Assembly: GCA_945888515.1 (NCBI GenBank)
Contig: CAMDAD010000005.1
Coordinates: 62,001-126,000, forward strand
DNA from: Akkermansia muciniphila
Lineage (GTDB): Bacteria > Verrucomicrobiota > Verrucomicrobiia > Verrucomicrobiales > Akkermansiaceae
Reading direction: 5' to 3'
DNA: 64,000 nucleotides
In this document: in pieces, positions 16,835 to 26,229 of the stretch
Layout: each line of letters opens with the position of its first letter
Numbering within the stretch: the stretch's first letter is position 1
Notes under the pieces: model-generated
Told to the model about the DNA's origin: nothing
Database searches by the model: none
Seen by the model: the letters and a program-made list of their open reading frames with translations, nothing else
Made by a program: the position numbers and the translations under genes

Positions 16835-18358
16835 ATGAAAAAGACAGGATACTCCTTGTTGTTGTGGTGCGTCGCTCTGCCGGCGATGGCCGATGTGAAG
16901 TTGCCCGCGATTTTTTCCGATGGCGCCGTGTTGCAGCGAGATCAACCAGTCAATGTTTGGGGCTGGGCTGCCGCGGGCAAGGCGGTCACCGTTCGCTTTG
17001 GCAATCAACAGGCGGAGACCAAAGCGGCGGCGGATGGCTCATGGATGTTGTCGCTAAAAGCCATGCCCGCCTCGGCGCAAGGTCGACCACTCAAAGTCCA
17101 AGAAGCCGGTGGCAAGGAAGTCACGGTCCAGGATGTGCTCGTCGGTGAAGTTTGGCTCGCCAGCGGACAATCGAACATGGAGTGGACGATATCCGCCTCG
17201 CAGGAGGCCGACAAGGCTGCCGCCACGGCAACTCCCTTGCCTCAGGTGCGCATGATCAAGGTGCCGAAAAAGGTCACTCATGCGCGACAGGACGACTTTG
17301 TCGGAAAATGGGATGCCGCCACACCTGACAAAGTTATGAGTTTTTCCGCTGTGGGTTACTTTTTCGCCCGACAACTCCACGAACAGCTCAAGGTGCCCGT
17401 GGGTATCATCAATAGCTCGTGGGGCGGCACTCGCATCGATCCCTGGCTGGCAGAGGAAGGCTTTGCCAAGGTAGCCCCGCTGGCGGATATGGCCAAAACA
17501 CGCGCCAATCAATTGCCGGGTTCGCCCACATTTGATCAGTCCTTTCGGAATTACCTGAAGCAGACACGCACTTGGTGCGATGCCGCAGAAAAAGCGATGG
17601 GTGCAGGTCAAGCGATCCCCGTCCAGCCAGCCGCGTTGTCGATCCTGCCACTGCAAAGCCAGACCGGAATGTATCAAGCAATGATTCACCCCGTGCGCCG
17701 CTATGGCATCAAGGGATTTCTCTGGTATCAGGGCGAGAGCAACAACGGCGAGGGCATGCTTTATTATGAGAAAATGCGCGTGCTTATCGATGGCTGGCGC
17801 ACGCAGTTCAGTTCGCCGAACGCGCCATTCTTCTTCGTGCAGTTAGCACCCTTTACTTACAATAAACCCGGTCTTCCGGAAATTTGGGCCGCGCAACAAA
17901 AAGCCCTCGATATCCCGAACACGGGCATGGCGGTGATCAATGACATCGGTAACGTCAAAAACATCCACCCCGGAAATAAATCGGAGGTGGGTCGCCGTCT
18001 CGCGCTTTGGGCCTTTGATCGCACCTACGGCATCAAACAAAAAGAGGTCAGCGGTCCTTTGTTCCGCGAGGCCAAAGCTGAGGGCAAGAGTATCAAGGTG
18101 TCGTTCGATCACACCGGCAGTGGTCTGGTGGCACGCGATGGAAAGGCTCTCTCGCATTTCGAAGTTGCTGCCGCCAATGGACAATTCCAGCCCGCCGTCG
18201 CCACTATCGCCGCCGATGGTAAGTCGCTCTCTGTGACCTCAGATGCCGTCCCCGCCCCACAGCAAGTGCGTTTCGCCTGGAGCGAAACCGCGGAGCCGAA
18301 CCTGATGAACAAGGAAGGCCTGCCTGCCGGTGCGTTTCATAGTCAATGGGGCAAGTAA
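16835..18358 (+). CDS. Secreted sialate O-acetylesterase-family (SASA) carbohydrate esterase
   Basis: The ATG at 16835 gives 507 residues with a signal peptide (about 1-19). The SGNH-type nucleophile block GEVWLASGQSNMEW places the catalytic Ser at 113. WYQGESNNGEG is the second family block, and the catalytic His lies in NIHPGNKSEVGRRLA. Family members (PF03629) remove O-acetyl groups from sialic acids or other acetylated glycans outside the cytoplasm. The next two genes (membrane protein, sulfatase) follow within 20 nt and 4 nt overlap, so the three probably form an operon for trimming modified polysaccharides. Which sugar is deacetylated cannot be read from the sequence. Confidence 0.9.
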   Translation: MKKTGYSLLLWCVALPAMADVKLPAIFSDGAVLQRDQPVNVWGWAAAGKAVTVRFGNQQAETKAAADGSWMLSLKAMPASAQGRPLKVQEAGGKEVTVQDVLVGEVWLASGQSNMEWTISASQEADKAAATATPLPQVRMIKVPKKVTHARQDDFVGKWDAATPDKVMSFSAVGYFFARQLHEQLKVPVGIINSSWGGTRIDPWLAEEGFAKVAPLADMAKTRANQLPGSPTFDQSFRNYLKQTRTWCDAAEKAMGAGQAIPVQPAALSILPLQSQTGMYQAMIHPVRRYGIKGFLWYQGESNNGEGMLYYEKMRVLIDGWRTQFSSPNAPFFFVQLAPFTYNKPGLPEIWAAQQKALDIPNTGMAVINDIGNVKNIHPGNKSEVGRRLALWAFDRTYGIKQKEVSGPLFREAKAEGKSIKVSFDHTGSGLVARDGKALSHFEVAAANGQFQPAVATIAADGKSLSVTSDAVPAPQQVRFAWSETAEPNLMNKEGLPAGAFHSQWGK

Positions 18359-18376
18359 AGCAGACCCCATCGTTCG

Positions 18377-18901
18377 ATGGAAATTCCCGCCCGCCCGTGG
18401 ATCCCCGTCACCACCCGCAACCGCTGGGCGTGGGGATTCGCGTGGGCGAGTCTCTTGCTGTTGTTGGTCTGGCACCTGATGCCGCAGCTCAGCTACGATT
18501 CCATCACGGAAACGTGGATCAAAGAGGGATGGGTCATCACTGATATTTGGCCCAGTATCTTCCGGGATCTCTACCAATCCGTGCAATCCACTCCAGATGT
18601 GGAGGACGCTCTGAGTATCGTTGCGTCTCTTGCACTGATTTTTCTCGTAGCGATCCAGTTTCTCCTCGCTCCCCTGTGGCAGGTCGTCAGTATGTCTCGT
18701 TTGTTGCGATTCATTCCTGCTGGTTTGTGCGCTCTGGGCTTGATTGTCGTCTTGTATTTTATCATCGATGATTTCATCCCGCTGCAAGAGAACGAGATAT
18801 ATCAAGCGGTGTTGCTTTCCCTCATCGCCCTAAATTTTCTCCTCACACTACTCGCTCTTTTGCTCTATCATCCCGAAACAAAATCTATTCATCCATCATG
18901 A
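18377..18901 (+). CDS. Four-helix membrane protein of unknown function
   Basis: The 174-residue protein has about four hydrophobic segments: residues 18-36, 80-100, 112-130 and 142-165. There is no motif I recognise. It sits 18 nt after the esterase and its last codons overlap the sulfatase start by 4 nt (ATGA), so translational coupling with both is likely. A role in the same process is possible but unproven. Confidence 0.65.
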   Translation: MEIPARPWIPVTTRNRWAWGFAWASLLLLLVWHLMPQLSYDSITETWIKEGWVITDIWPSIFRDLYQSVQSTPDVEDALSIVASLALIFLVAIQFLLAPLWQVVSMSRLLRFIPAGLCALGLIVVLYFIIDDFIPLQENEIYQAVLLSLIALNFLLTLLALLLYHPETKSIHPS

Positions 18902-20313
18902 AATACCTCGTATTATTCACTTATCTCGTATTATCCGCATCATTTGTTCAGGCGAAGAAGCCGAACTTTATTTTGATTTTCATGGACGATATGGGCTATG
19001 GCGATCTCGGTTGCTACGGTGCTACGAAACAAAAAACCCCGCATCTGGATCAGATGGCGAAAGAGGGTATCAAGCTTACTTCTTTCTATGCCGCGCCGGT
19101 GTGCTCGGTATCGCGCGCCCAGCTTCTCACGGGTTGTTACGGTGCCCGCATTTCCGTTCCTGGCGTGTATGGTCCTGGCTCGCCCCAGGGACTGAATCCG
19201 AGTGAAACCACCATCGCCGAGCACCTGAAACAACTCGGGTATGCTACGCAGTGCATCGGTAAATGGCACGTAGGCGATCAAGCGGAGTTTTTGCCAACCA
19301 AGCAGGGATTCGATCACTACCTCGGAATCCCGTATTCGAACGACATGCAGGGCAAGCCGCTCGACTCCGAGGAACGCGTGGTTCCTTTGCTGCGCGATGA
19401 CAAGATCGAGCGCCTGCTCAAGGATGAGGATCAGCGCGATATCGTGGAGCTCTACACGCAGGAAGCGATCCAGTTCATCCGCGCGAAAAAAGATCAGCCG
19501 TTTTTCCTCTACCTCCCGCACACCGCGATCCACACGCCGATTTATGAGAGCAAGAAATTTTCTGGTAAATCGCAGAACGGCCGCGTCGGCGATTGGATCC
19601 AGGAGGTGGATGATAGCACCGGTCGTATCCTCGCGGTATTGAAGGAACTCAAGCTCGACGAAAACACGCTGGTCGTGTTTACTAGCGATAACGGACCATG
19701 GGAAAGCCAGGGCAGGGACGCCGGCAGCGCTGGGCCCTTGCGCGGTGCGAAAGGTAGCACCTGGGAAGGCGGCATCCGAGTGCCCACGATCGCGCGTTGG
19801 ACCGGGAAAATCTCCGCAGGCACTAGCAACGATGCCGTGCTCGGCACCATCGACCTCCTGCCCACTCTCGTCTCCCTCGCCGGTGGTAAGGTGGCGGAGC
19901 AGCCTTTGATCGATGGCCGTGACGCCTCCGCGCAGTTCATGGGCAAATCCACCGAGTCCCCACGCGTGGCGCACTATGGATTTCTTCAATATCAACTGCA
20001 AACCGTGCGCCAAGGTCCTTGGAAACTGGCGATCACTCCGCAAAATGAAGCCATGTCGCGACCCGTCAAGGATGACGCCAAGGGCCCAGAGCCGCGCCTC
20101 TATCACCTCGGCAAGGACATCGGCGAAACCACAAACGTCGCCGTCGCGAACCCAGAAGTCGTCGCCCAATTGCGCGCGCTGGCCGAGAAGATGAATGCCG
20201 AAATCGGCGGTAGCCACCCCACCGCTCGCCGCCCCGCCGGCAAGGCTCCAGACGCCAAAACGCTCTACCCGATGCAACCGCGAAGAAAAGCTGCTGCAGC
20301 GAAGAAAAAGTAA
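18898..20313 (+). CDS. Secreted sulfatase (arylsulfatase family)
   Basis: A signal peptide (about residues 1-19) precedes a sulfatase domain. Metal ligands Asp30-Asp31 are in FMDDMGYGD. The modified-residue site is CSVSR (Cys69 to Arg73), followed by LLTGCY. KWHVGDQ and FTSDNGPWES carry further active-site residues. The Cys should be oxidised to formylglycine. Position 71 is Val where the common maturation motif CxPxR has Pro (sometimes Ala). The C-terminus ends in a basic, Ala/Lys-rich tail. It is coupled by a 4-nt overlap to the membrane protein and so to the sialate-esterase gene, suggesting a set that removes sulfate and acetyl groups from host or algal glycans. Substrate unknown. Confidence 0.92.
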   Translation: MKYLVLFTYLVLSASFVQAKKPNFILIFMDDMGYGDLGCYGATKQKTPHLDQMAKEGIKLTSFYAAPVCSVSRAQLLTGCYGARISVPGVYGPGSPQGLNPSETTIAEHLKQLGYATQCIGKWHVGDQAEFLPTKQGFDHYLGIPYSNDMQGKPLDSEERVVPLLRDDKIERLLKDEDQRDIVELYTQEAIQFIRAKKDQPFFLYLPHTAIHTPIYESKKFSGKSQNGRVGDWIQEVDDSTGRILAVLKELKLDENTLVVFTSDNGPWESQGRDAGSAGPLRGAKGSTWEGGIRVPTIARWTGKISAGTSNDAVLGTIDLLPTLVSLAGGKVAEQPLIDGRDASAQFMGKSTESPRVAHYGFLQYQLQTVRQGPWKLAITPQNEAMSRPVKDDAKGPEPRLYHLGKDIGETTNVAVANPEVVAQLRALAEKMNAEIGGSHPTARRPAGKAPDAKTLYPMQPRRKAAAAKKK

Positions 20314-20466
20314 CGAAGTGAGCGGATCTGCCTCTAGGTCTATCCAAAATGCAACAAGTGTTGCCGATGTCACCAATCACGTCCCACAATCTGCAGTTCC
20401 CACTGTGGATTGTTAGATCAAGCTAGACGGACCGTACTTCGACTCTTCGAAGCGAGTCATGTCACC

Positions 20467-20730
20467 TCATCGTTCGTCCTCAGCGGCGCGTAAGGTTTTA
20501 CTGGGGTGGTCGTCCGCTGGATAGGAAATAGCAGTTCGTGCGATACGTGCGCTCTGCGAAATGAGAGTGGGTAGATCGAATTGCAAACGACGCAGATCTT
20601 CCAAGCCCGTCTCCATGGCGAGACGCATTACATCAGCCTTACTAAGGCCTGTTTTTTGAGCGGCCTCGGTGATTTTCTCCAGAAGCGCAGGCTCAAAGCG
20701 TAACTGAGTGATAACGGTCTTTGAGTTCAT
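20467..20730 (-). CDS. Small ribbon-helix-helix DNA-binding protein
   Basis: The protein has 87 residues from the ATG at 20730; a GTG three codons earlier is possible. The pattern VITQLRFEPALLEKITEAAQKTGLSKADVMRLAMETGL fits a ribbon-helix-helix fold: a strand, then two helices joined by a GLSKADV turn. Such proteins dimerise and bind DNA as repressors or antitoxins. No toxin-like gene is adjacent on either side, so it stands alone as a possible regulator. The C-terminal 30 residues are polar. A gap of 189 nt upstream could hold its own promoter and operator. Confidence 0.7.
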   Translation of the reverse strand: MNSKTVITQLRFEPALLEKITEAAQKTGLSKADVMRLAMETGLEDLRRLQFDLPTLISQSARIARTAISYPADDHPSKTLRAAEDER

Positions 20731-20928
20731 GACAAGCACAGTAAAGCAGAACCAAGCCCGTGTAGCAATTTTTTCTACTTTTTTCTTGCGTTCGTTACTG
20801 TTTTAGCTACGAGCGACAACACACACACGTCAAGTTAAAGCTAGAACACCTGATTCTATCAGGGATTTTCGGTTGCGATTGCCTCGTTTGATGTCACGTG
20901 GATCGGGATCGGGAAGAAAGGCCTTTGC

Positions 20929-22149
20929 TCAGGGACCGTCGATCGAGATCGGTGGGGTGGTGGCCTCGGTGGGTTGTAGGGAGTTGCTCGGTTCAGTGGT
21001 GGTTTTTTGCAACAGATCAGCGCGTGATTTCAGCAGGGCGTCGATGGTGTATTTCGAGACCTCATAGACGCGGCCTTGGAAGGCTTGTTCGGTCTTGAGC
21101 TTTTCCTGCAAGGTCTTGAGCGATGCCTGGAAAGCCTCATCCGCTGCTTTGGCGTCTTCCGGTTTTTCGTCGGCAGGCTTCGTTCTTGCGGTAGCGAACT
21201 TGCCATCGACCTTAACGGTCATTTGGTAATTTTCTTCCGCGGGAGGAGTCTCTTCGCCAGTCTGCGCGAGCGCATCGGGGACTTTCAGTGCGGGCTTAGC
21301 CAGCAGCGTGAGCGTGTAGGTGAAGCCATCGGTGGTGGTGAGGGTGGCCACGCGGCGCTCGGGGGATTGTTCGACTACGCTGGCTTCGGTGCTTGTCACA
21401 TCCTGAAAGCGCGCGGAGGACAGAAGAGTTTTGTATGACCCAGCAGCGGTGGTATCGAGACTCTCGGTGGCTGCGGCACCTTCGAGGGCGAACTCGGCAT
21501 TTTGATCGGCTCGAGTGAGTTTCCACTCGGCCTGCTCCGGTTTTCCAGCGGCGCTGACAGCGATTGAGTTGATCTTATCGACGGCGATGAACGACTCGTT
21601 GAGCCAGTCCTTCGGATTCGCCGAGGCGGTGGGGAAGCTTTCGCTGGTGACGTAGATGCCACTGTCATCAGCGGCATTCTGGATGTAGCGGCCGCCGCCC
21701 GTGGAGTCCTTGCCGAGGGAAATGGTGGCTGCTTTTGATTTGTCGGCCTTTAAGAAAGTCAACTGCACGCCGTGCTCCTCGGTTTTTTTCGAACTGTGAT
21801 CCATGCCAAAGCGCTTGCCATAGCTAGGGCCTGCCTCGATGGCGTGGTTGATCTTTACGCTTTCCATGGTGCGCAGCAGGTTGTTGATGTTAGTGAAGTT
21901 CGCGGGGTAGTTTCCGCGCTCCACGACGATCCATCCATCGGCGCTTTTGTCCAGTGTGACTGACTGCTCGGCTCCTTTGATCTGAATCGAGCTCACTTCG
22001 GTGGCGGGGAACGAGGCGAGCACGGTCTCGCCGCGGCGGCGGTCGGTTTGCGCTTCACCTGAGTCGCCCTTGCGCGACTTTAACGAGAAGACGCTGGCAG
22101 TTAAGACAAAGACGAAGATCCACAAGATGATGACTGTTTTTTTCGACAT
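20929..22149 (-). CDS. DUF4340-domain protein, last gene of a Gld-like ABC operon
   Basis: An N-terminal hydrophobic segment (about residues 7-22) anchors a 406-residue protein. The remainder is DUF4340-like, with repeated units such as ADGWIVVERGNYPANFTNINNLL and an LGKDSTGGGRYIQ segment. DUF4340 genes commonly follow GldG-type genes in Gram-negative export operons, and this one follows 37 nt after the GldG homologue. Its exact role is not known. It is probably periplasmic and part of the membrane complex made by the three upstream genes. Confidence 0.8.
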   Translation of the reverse strand: MSKKTVIILWIFVFVLTASVFSLKSRKGDSGEAQTDRRRGETVLASFPATEVSSIQIKGAEQSVTLDKSADGWIVVERGNYPANFTNINNLLRTMESVKINHAIEAGPSYGKRFGMDHSSKKTEEHGVQLTFLKADKSKAATISLGKDSTGGGRYIQNAADDSGIYVTSESFPTASANPKDWLNESFIAVDKINSIAVSAAGKPEQAEWKLTRADQNAEFALEGAAATESLDTTAAGSYKTLLSSARFQDVTSTEASVVEQSPERRVATLTTTDGFTYTLTLLAKPALKVPDALAQTGEETPPAEENYQMTVKVDGKFATARTKPADEKPEDAKAADEAFQASLKTLQEKLKTEQAFQGRVYEVSKYTIDALLKSRADLLQKTTTEPSNSLQPTEATTPPISIDGP

Positions 22150-22186
22150 ATGATGTGAGGAAGGTTGTTAGAAAAAGAGGGTAGGA

Positions 22187-24121
22187 TTAACGAGCGCGGG
22201 AGGCGCGGCGGCGGGAGAATGCGACGGCGAGACCGGCGAAAAATACGAGGGGCGGCACGATGCCGAGATTCATGGTGATGATTCGTGCGGAGAGCGAGTC
22301 CTTGTCGCGCTTGAGGCCTTTGTAGAGGTCGCGTATTTGGCGGTTGGTCTGTGTGACTTCCTCGCGGAATTTTTGTTCCTCTGCTTCCATCTCTGGGGCC
22401 AGGCGCACATCGCGGCTGTTGCTGCGATCGGCGGCGATCTTAGCGAGGCGGTCTTGTGCCTCGCGCAGTTTTGCTTGCAGTTCTTGCTGTTTGTCCTGTG
22501 TCGAGCTTTCCGCAGCTGCTTCCATTTCGCGGATGAGCGTGAAGGGGCGGCGGATCGAGGCGCGGCTGCGGGCACCGATGAGATCGGAGGAAGACGCGGC
22601 TTGGTCGATGATGTTGAGCAACAGCACCGAGTTGCCATTGTAGGGCATGGCGGCCTGCATGCCGCCCATGTTCTGGATGCGGTAAGCACCTTGGTTCGAG
22701 AATGCATCGGTATCGGCGATCACAAACACGCTGGATTCGGCGCTGCCTTCTTTGAGCCATTTCGATTCTTCCGGCTTGGGAGCCTCTTCTTTATTCTCGC
22801 CTTCGGCAGGAGTGGGTTCTTCTTTTTTCTCGCCGGGCTTGCCATCGGGGAACGCGGTTTTGAAACGACCAGTCAAACGGGTGACGAGCTCGTAAGAACG
22901 GCGATTGGTGATGGAGAGATTGCTGCCGAATTGCGAGGCCTCCATGGCATCGACGAGGCCTGCCTGAACCGAGGAGCGCAGCAGGGTCGAAGCAGAAAGT
23001 CCGTTGTTGCCTTGATTCGTAATGGCGCCGGGAAGCACGAAGAACAGATCGTTGAGGTTTTTCGTGATCACATCGGTTTTCTCTGGCATCGCTTCTTTCG
23101 GTAAGCTCAGGATGGCATAGCCGGGACGATTGCCCTGAAGGACAGTGCGATACTTGGCATCGGCGAGCGTTTGCGTGCTCTCGAAATTGATGTTCCAAGC
23201 AGGTAAAAGCGTGGGCAGAGTAGAGGACACGGGGGTGCCGCCACCCCCACCACCAAACATTGGATTGCCGCCAGCGGTGGCTGCAGCCTCGAACGAATAG
23301 GCATCGAGGCAGGCAATGAGTGTGCCACCGCGAAGGATGAATTGATCAATCGCGAATTCCGTCTCCTTGCTAATGCCCGCAGGATGGACGAGCAACAGCA
23401 CATTGACGTCGCTGGGGATTTCCTGCGCCGCCATGTCCACATCGCGGATCTCGTAGGTCTGGCCGAGCTGTTGCAGAATGACCCAGCCCGGATTGCCTTG
23501 CTGGCCCGGCATCATGGCGGGACTGGGCTTGAGATTCAGCGCGGTCATTACACCGACGACCGGCTTTTTCACCGCCGAAACTTCACCGACGGCGCGGGAG
23601 AGATTGTATTCGAACATGGTCTCCTGTTCATCGAGCGCCTGGGTATCGAAAGGATCGATATTGATGCGCGATGTCTGGTCCAGGCAGGAAATCGCCAAGC
23701 CGAGCGAGACGTTTTCATACTGGTTGATGTTTTGCGTCTGGATGCCATCGAGGTTCGCGGAGTCCTCGGCATCGGTATCGGGCTGCGGGTCGAGATTTTC
23801 CACGCGTAATTTGCCATTCGACAAATTGACGTATTCCTTGAGGATGTCATCGACGCGGCGAATGAAAAGTTTCGTCTCGCGCGGCAGGGCCTCGTTTTTA
23901 CGAGAGGCATAGTAGCGGATGGTGATCGGGGCGTCCAGTTTGGATAGGATCGACTTCGTGCCTTTTGAGAGAGTATGGACTCTGTCCTCGGTGAAATCGG
24001 CACCCTTCGTACCGAAGGATGTCAGCGAGATCAGCCAGTTGGCGAGGAAGGCAATCAGCACAAGCGCCGCAATGCCAAGGGCGGCGCGAACGACAGGATG
24101 AGTGGTTTTCGGGTGATTCAT
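22187..24121 (-). CDS. GldG-family ABC transporter auxiliary protein
   Basis: The 644-residue protein has a membrane helix near its N-terminus (about 14-32) and another at its C-terminus (about 617-636). The large segment between should face the periplasm. The arrangement and blocks such as ITIRYYASR, RVENLDPQPDTD and the PVVGVMTALNL region fit the ABC_transp_aux/GldG family. A coiled segment rich in Glu, Arg and Lys lies at about residues 535-600. In gliding Bacteroidota, GldG works with GldA and GldF. In other phyla the operon is widespread and its cargo is unresolved. The gap to the upstream permease is 18 nt. Confidence 0.82.
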   Translation of the reverse strand: MNHPKTTHPVVRAALGIAALVLIAFLANWLISLTSFGTKGADFTEDRVHTLSKGTKSILSKLDAPITIRYYASRKNEALPRETKLFIRRVDDILKEYVNLSNGKLRVENLDPQPDTDAEDSANLDGIQTQNINQYENVSLGLAISCLDQTSRINIDPFDTQALDEQETMFEYNLSRAVGEVSAVKKPVVGVMTALNLKPSPAMMPGQQGNPGWVILQQLGQTYEIRDVDMAAQEIPSDVNVLLLVHPAGISKETEFAIDQFILRGGTLIACLDAYSFEAAATAGGNPMFGGGGGGTPVSSTLPTLLPAWNINFESTQTLADAKYRTVLQGNRPGYAILSLPKEAMPEKTDVITKNLNDLFFVLPGAITNQGNNGLSASTLLRSSVQAGLVDAMEASQFGSNLSITNRRSYELVTRLTGRFKTAFPDGKPGEKKEEPTPAEGENKEEAPKPEESKWLKEGSAESSVFVIADTDAFSNQGAYRIQNMGGMQAAMPYNGNSVLLLNIIDQAASSSDLIGARSRASIRRPFTLIREMEAAAESSTQDKQQELQAKLREAQDRLAKIAADRSNSRDVRLAPEMEAEEQKFREEVTQTNRQIRDLYKGLKRDKDSLSARIITMNLGIVPPLVFFAGLAVAFSRRRASRAR

Positions 24122-24139
24122 GACGTTAGAAAATGTGGG

Positions 24140-24874
24140 TTATGCGCGTTTGGCGGAGAGGATGGCCGAGGTGCCGAGCAGGCAGGTGAAAATGATGGAA
24201 CCGAACCAGACCATGTCCTGGTAGCGGAACATGCCACGGGTGAGCGAGCGGAAGTGATCCCAGACGCCCAGCGAGGTCAGGGCCTCGACGAGGAAGTCGA
24301 CACGGAATTTAGCCAACTCGCGAATGAAAGCTTCGTAGCCGCACAGCACCATGAGCGTACAAATTGCGACAGAAACGATGAGACACACTACTTGGTCGCG
24401 CGTGCAGGCACTGACCAACATCGTGATGGCAAGGAACACACAGCAAGTCAGGTAGGAGCCGAGATAGCCGGAGAAGATGCGCCAGTTATCTGGTTCACCG
24501 AGATAGTTCACCGTGATGATGAGGGGAAATGTCAGGACGAGCGCCAGTAGCCAGACAAAAGCGGCGGCGAGATACTTGCCGATGATCGCAGTCCACGGTG
24601 GAATGGGGAAAGTGCCTAACAGCTCCAGCGTGCCGTTGCGTTGCTCATCCGACCACAATTTCATGCCGACTGCCGGAGCAAGCAACATGTAGAGCCAAGG
24701 ATGCCAAAACAGGAAGGACCATTCGAGATTGGCATCACCCGCGAGGATGAAGGCGCCGAAGGTGAAATTGAACAGCAATGAGATCAGCAGGAAGATCAGG
24801 ATGATCGCGTAGGCTGTCGGTTGGGTGAAATAGGAAACAAGTTCGCGTTTGAGGATCGTCCAAATGTGTTTCAT
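24140..24874 (-). CDS. ABC-2 type transporter permease (GldF-like)
   Basis: The 244-residue protein has about six hydrophobic segments, beginning ILKRELVSYFTQPTAYAII, the usual start of ABC-2 permeases. It pairs with the ATPase whose stop is 18 nt before its start. Together they should form the membrane channel of the Gld-like transporter, with the GldG homologue and DUF4340 protein following. Length and topology are normal for GldF-type subunits. Confidence 0.88.
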   Translation of the reverse strand: MKHIWTILKRELVSYFTQPTAYAIILIFLLISLLFNFTFGAFILAGDANLEWSFLFWHPWLYMLLAPAVGMKLWSDEQRNGTLELLGTFPIPPWTAIIGKYLAAAFVWLLALVLTFPLIITVNYLGEPDNWRIFSGYLGSYLTCCVFLAITMLVSACTRDQVVCLIVSVAICTLMVLCGYEAFIRELAKFRVDFLVEALTSLGVWDHFRSLTRGMFRYQDMVWFGSIIFTCLLGTSAILSAKRA

Positions 24875-24892
24875 AGAAAAAATGCGTTAGGT

Positions 24893-25627
24893 TCAGGCCG
24901 CGCTGTGGGCGGAGTCATGCGTGGTCAGTTCACGGAACAGATCGTGCAGCGAGCCGCTGGTGCTCTGCGCTTTGAGCTCTGCGGGGGTGCCGTCGGCGAC
25001 GATTTTACCGCGATCAACAATGACAGCTCGTGTGCAAGAGGCGTCCACTTCCTCGAGAATGTGAGTGGAAAAAAGGATCGTCTTGCTCTGTCCGAGGCGC
25101 TTGATGAGCTGGCGGACTTCGTGTTTTTGGTTTGGGTCGAGACCATCCGTCGGTTCATCGAGAATCAGCACCTCGGGGTCGTGCAGCAAGGACTGCGCGA
25201 GGCAGGTGCGGTGGCGGTAGCCTTTCGACAGGGTATCGATCGATTGTTTTGCTACCGATTGGAGGAAACACGTTTCGATCGCCCGCTCGACGGCATCTTT
25301 TTTCGCACTGCCGCTGAGATTCCGCACGTCCGCGCAGAATTTGAGGAAGCCAATCACCGTCATGTCATTGTAGAGCGGCGCAGATTCCGGCAGGTAGCCG
25401 ATTTTTTGTTTGGCGAGATACGGTTCATCGACAATCGAGTGTCCGCACACGCGGGCGTCACCAGAGCTCGGGGTGATAAAGCCAGTGATCATTCGCATGG
25501 TAGTGGACTTCCCTGCGCCGTTAGGGCCGAGAAAACCGAGCACCTCGCCCGGTTTCACCGTGAAGGAGAGGTCGTTGACTGCGAACTTGGGACCAAAATG
25601 TTTTGTTAGATTTTCAACTTCGATCAT
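24893..25627 (-). CDS. ABC transporter ATP-binding protein (GldA-like)
   Basis: Walker A is GPNGAGKST near residue 35, and Walker B with the D-loop is LILDEPTDGLDP. The switch His is in STHILEE. The signature motif is LSKGYRHR, the form common in GldA/multidrug-type exporters instead of LSGGQ. Length 244, start ATG at 25627; an in-frame TTG two codons upstream is less likely. It is the first gene of a four-gene operon (ATPase, permease, GldG type, DUF4340) with gaps of 18, 18 and 37 nt. The operon spans 20929-25627. Confidence 0.9.
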   Translation of the reverse strand: MIEVENLTKHFGPKFAVNDLSFTVKPGEVLGFLGPNGAGKSTTMRMITGFITPSSGDARVCGHSIVDEPYLAKQKIGYLPESAPLYNDMTVIGFLKFCADVRNLSGSAKKDAVERAIETCFLQSVAKQSIDTLSKGYRHRTCLAQSLLHDPEVLILDEPTDGLDPNQKHEVRQLIKRLGQSKTILFSTHILEEVDASCTRAVIVDRGKIVADGTPAELKAQSTSGSLHDLFRELTTHDSAHSAA

Positions 25628-25871
25628 ATACAAGTTTGTTCGTTAATGAGAATGTGTTGGCTCATTGAAACGAATAGCGATGCTGAATCGGAATTTGTCT
25701 AAAAATCCCAGTTTGTCAAGGTGCGCGTGAGTCTCTCGCTTGCGAGCAGTTGGATTCGCCGAGTGTGGCTTGCGGCGATCCCACGAAGTAATCTTCGTTC
25801 CCCGTTTTTTATTGCTTGCATCGATATTGTCGTTGCGCAAACTCTGGCACTGATTTGAACTTACTGCGGTT

Positions 25872-26207
25872 ATGAAAACGACTCTCACTCTGATTGCCTT
25901 GATTGCCCTTACCGGAGTCCTGCCGGTACAGGCGCAAAGAAACAGACGAAATGGTGCTGCGCAGCGAGCGCAGGCGCAGGAACGCAAAAAGGAGCAACAG
26001 GAAAGGGCGAAAAAAGATAAGATCAATCAGGAGATCGATGGGTTTCTCAAAGACCGTGACCGCAATAACGATAAGTCGTTGACCTTGGAAGAATTTGTGA
26101 GTGGCGAGGGAAATGCCAAGGCGGCAGAGTCAAAATTCCAAGAGCATAACAAAAACAAGGATCGCTATCTTTCCAGGACCGAAATTCAGGAAATGTTAGG
26201 TCTGTGA
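25872..26207 (+). CDS. Small secreted EF-hand calcium-binding protein
   Basis: A signal peptide (about residues 1-21, ending VQAQ) is followed by a very basic, Gln/Lys-rich segment. Two EF-hand loops follow: DRDRNNDKSLTLEEF, and a divergent HNKNKDRYLSRTEI that starts with His instead of Asp. The mature protein (about 90 residues) should be periplasmic or extracellular and bind calcium at the first loop at least. Proteins of this type are frequent in Verrucomicrobiota and Planctomycetota. No operon partner is evident; the next gene is on the other strand, 22 nt away. Confidence 0.72.
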   Translation: MKTTLTLIALIALTGVLPVQAQRNRRNGAAQRAQAQERKKEQQERAKKDKINQEIDGFLKDRDRNNDKSLTLEEFVSGEGNAKAAESKFQEHNKNKDRYLSRTEIQEMLGL

Positions 26208-26229
26208 TTGTTTTGAGCTTCGGGTGAGC

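Noticed and set aside
18940..20376. Minus-strand 478-residue frame opposite the sulfatase
   Set aside because: It is antisense to a gene with a clear active site; the length follows from the codon pattern of the sulfatase.
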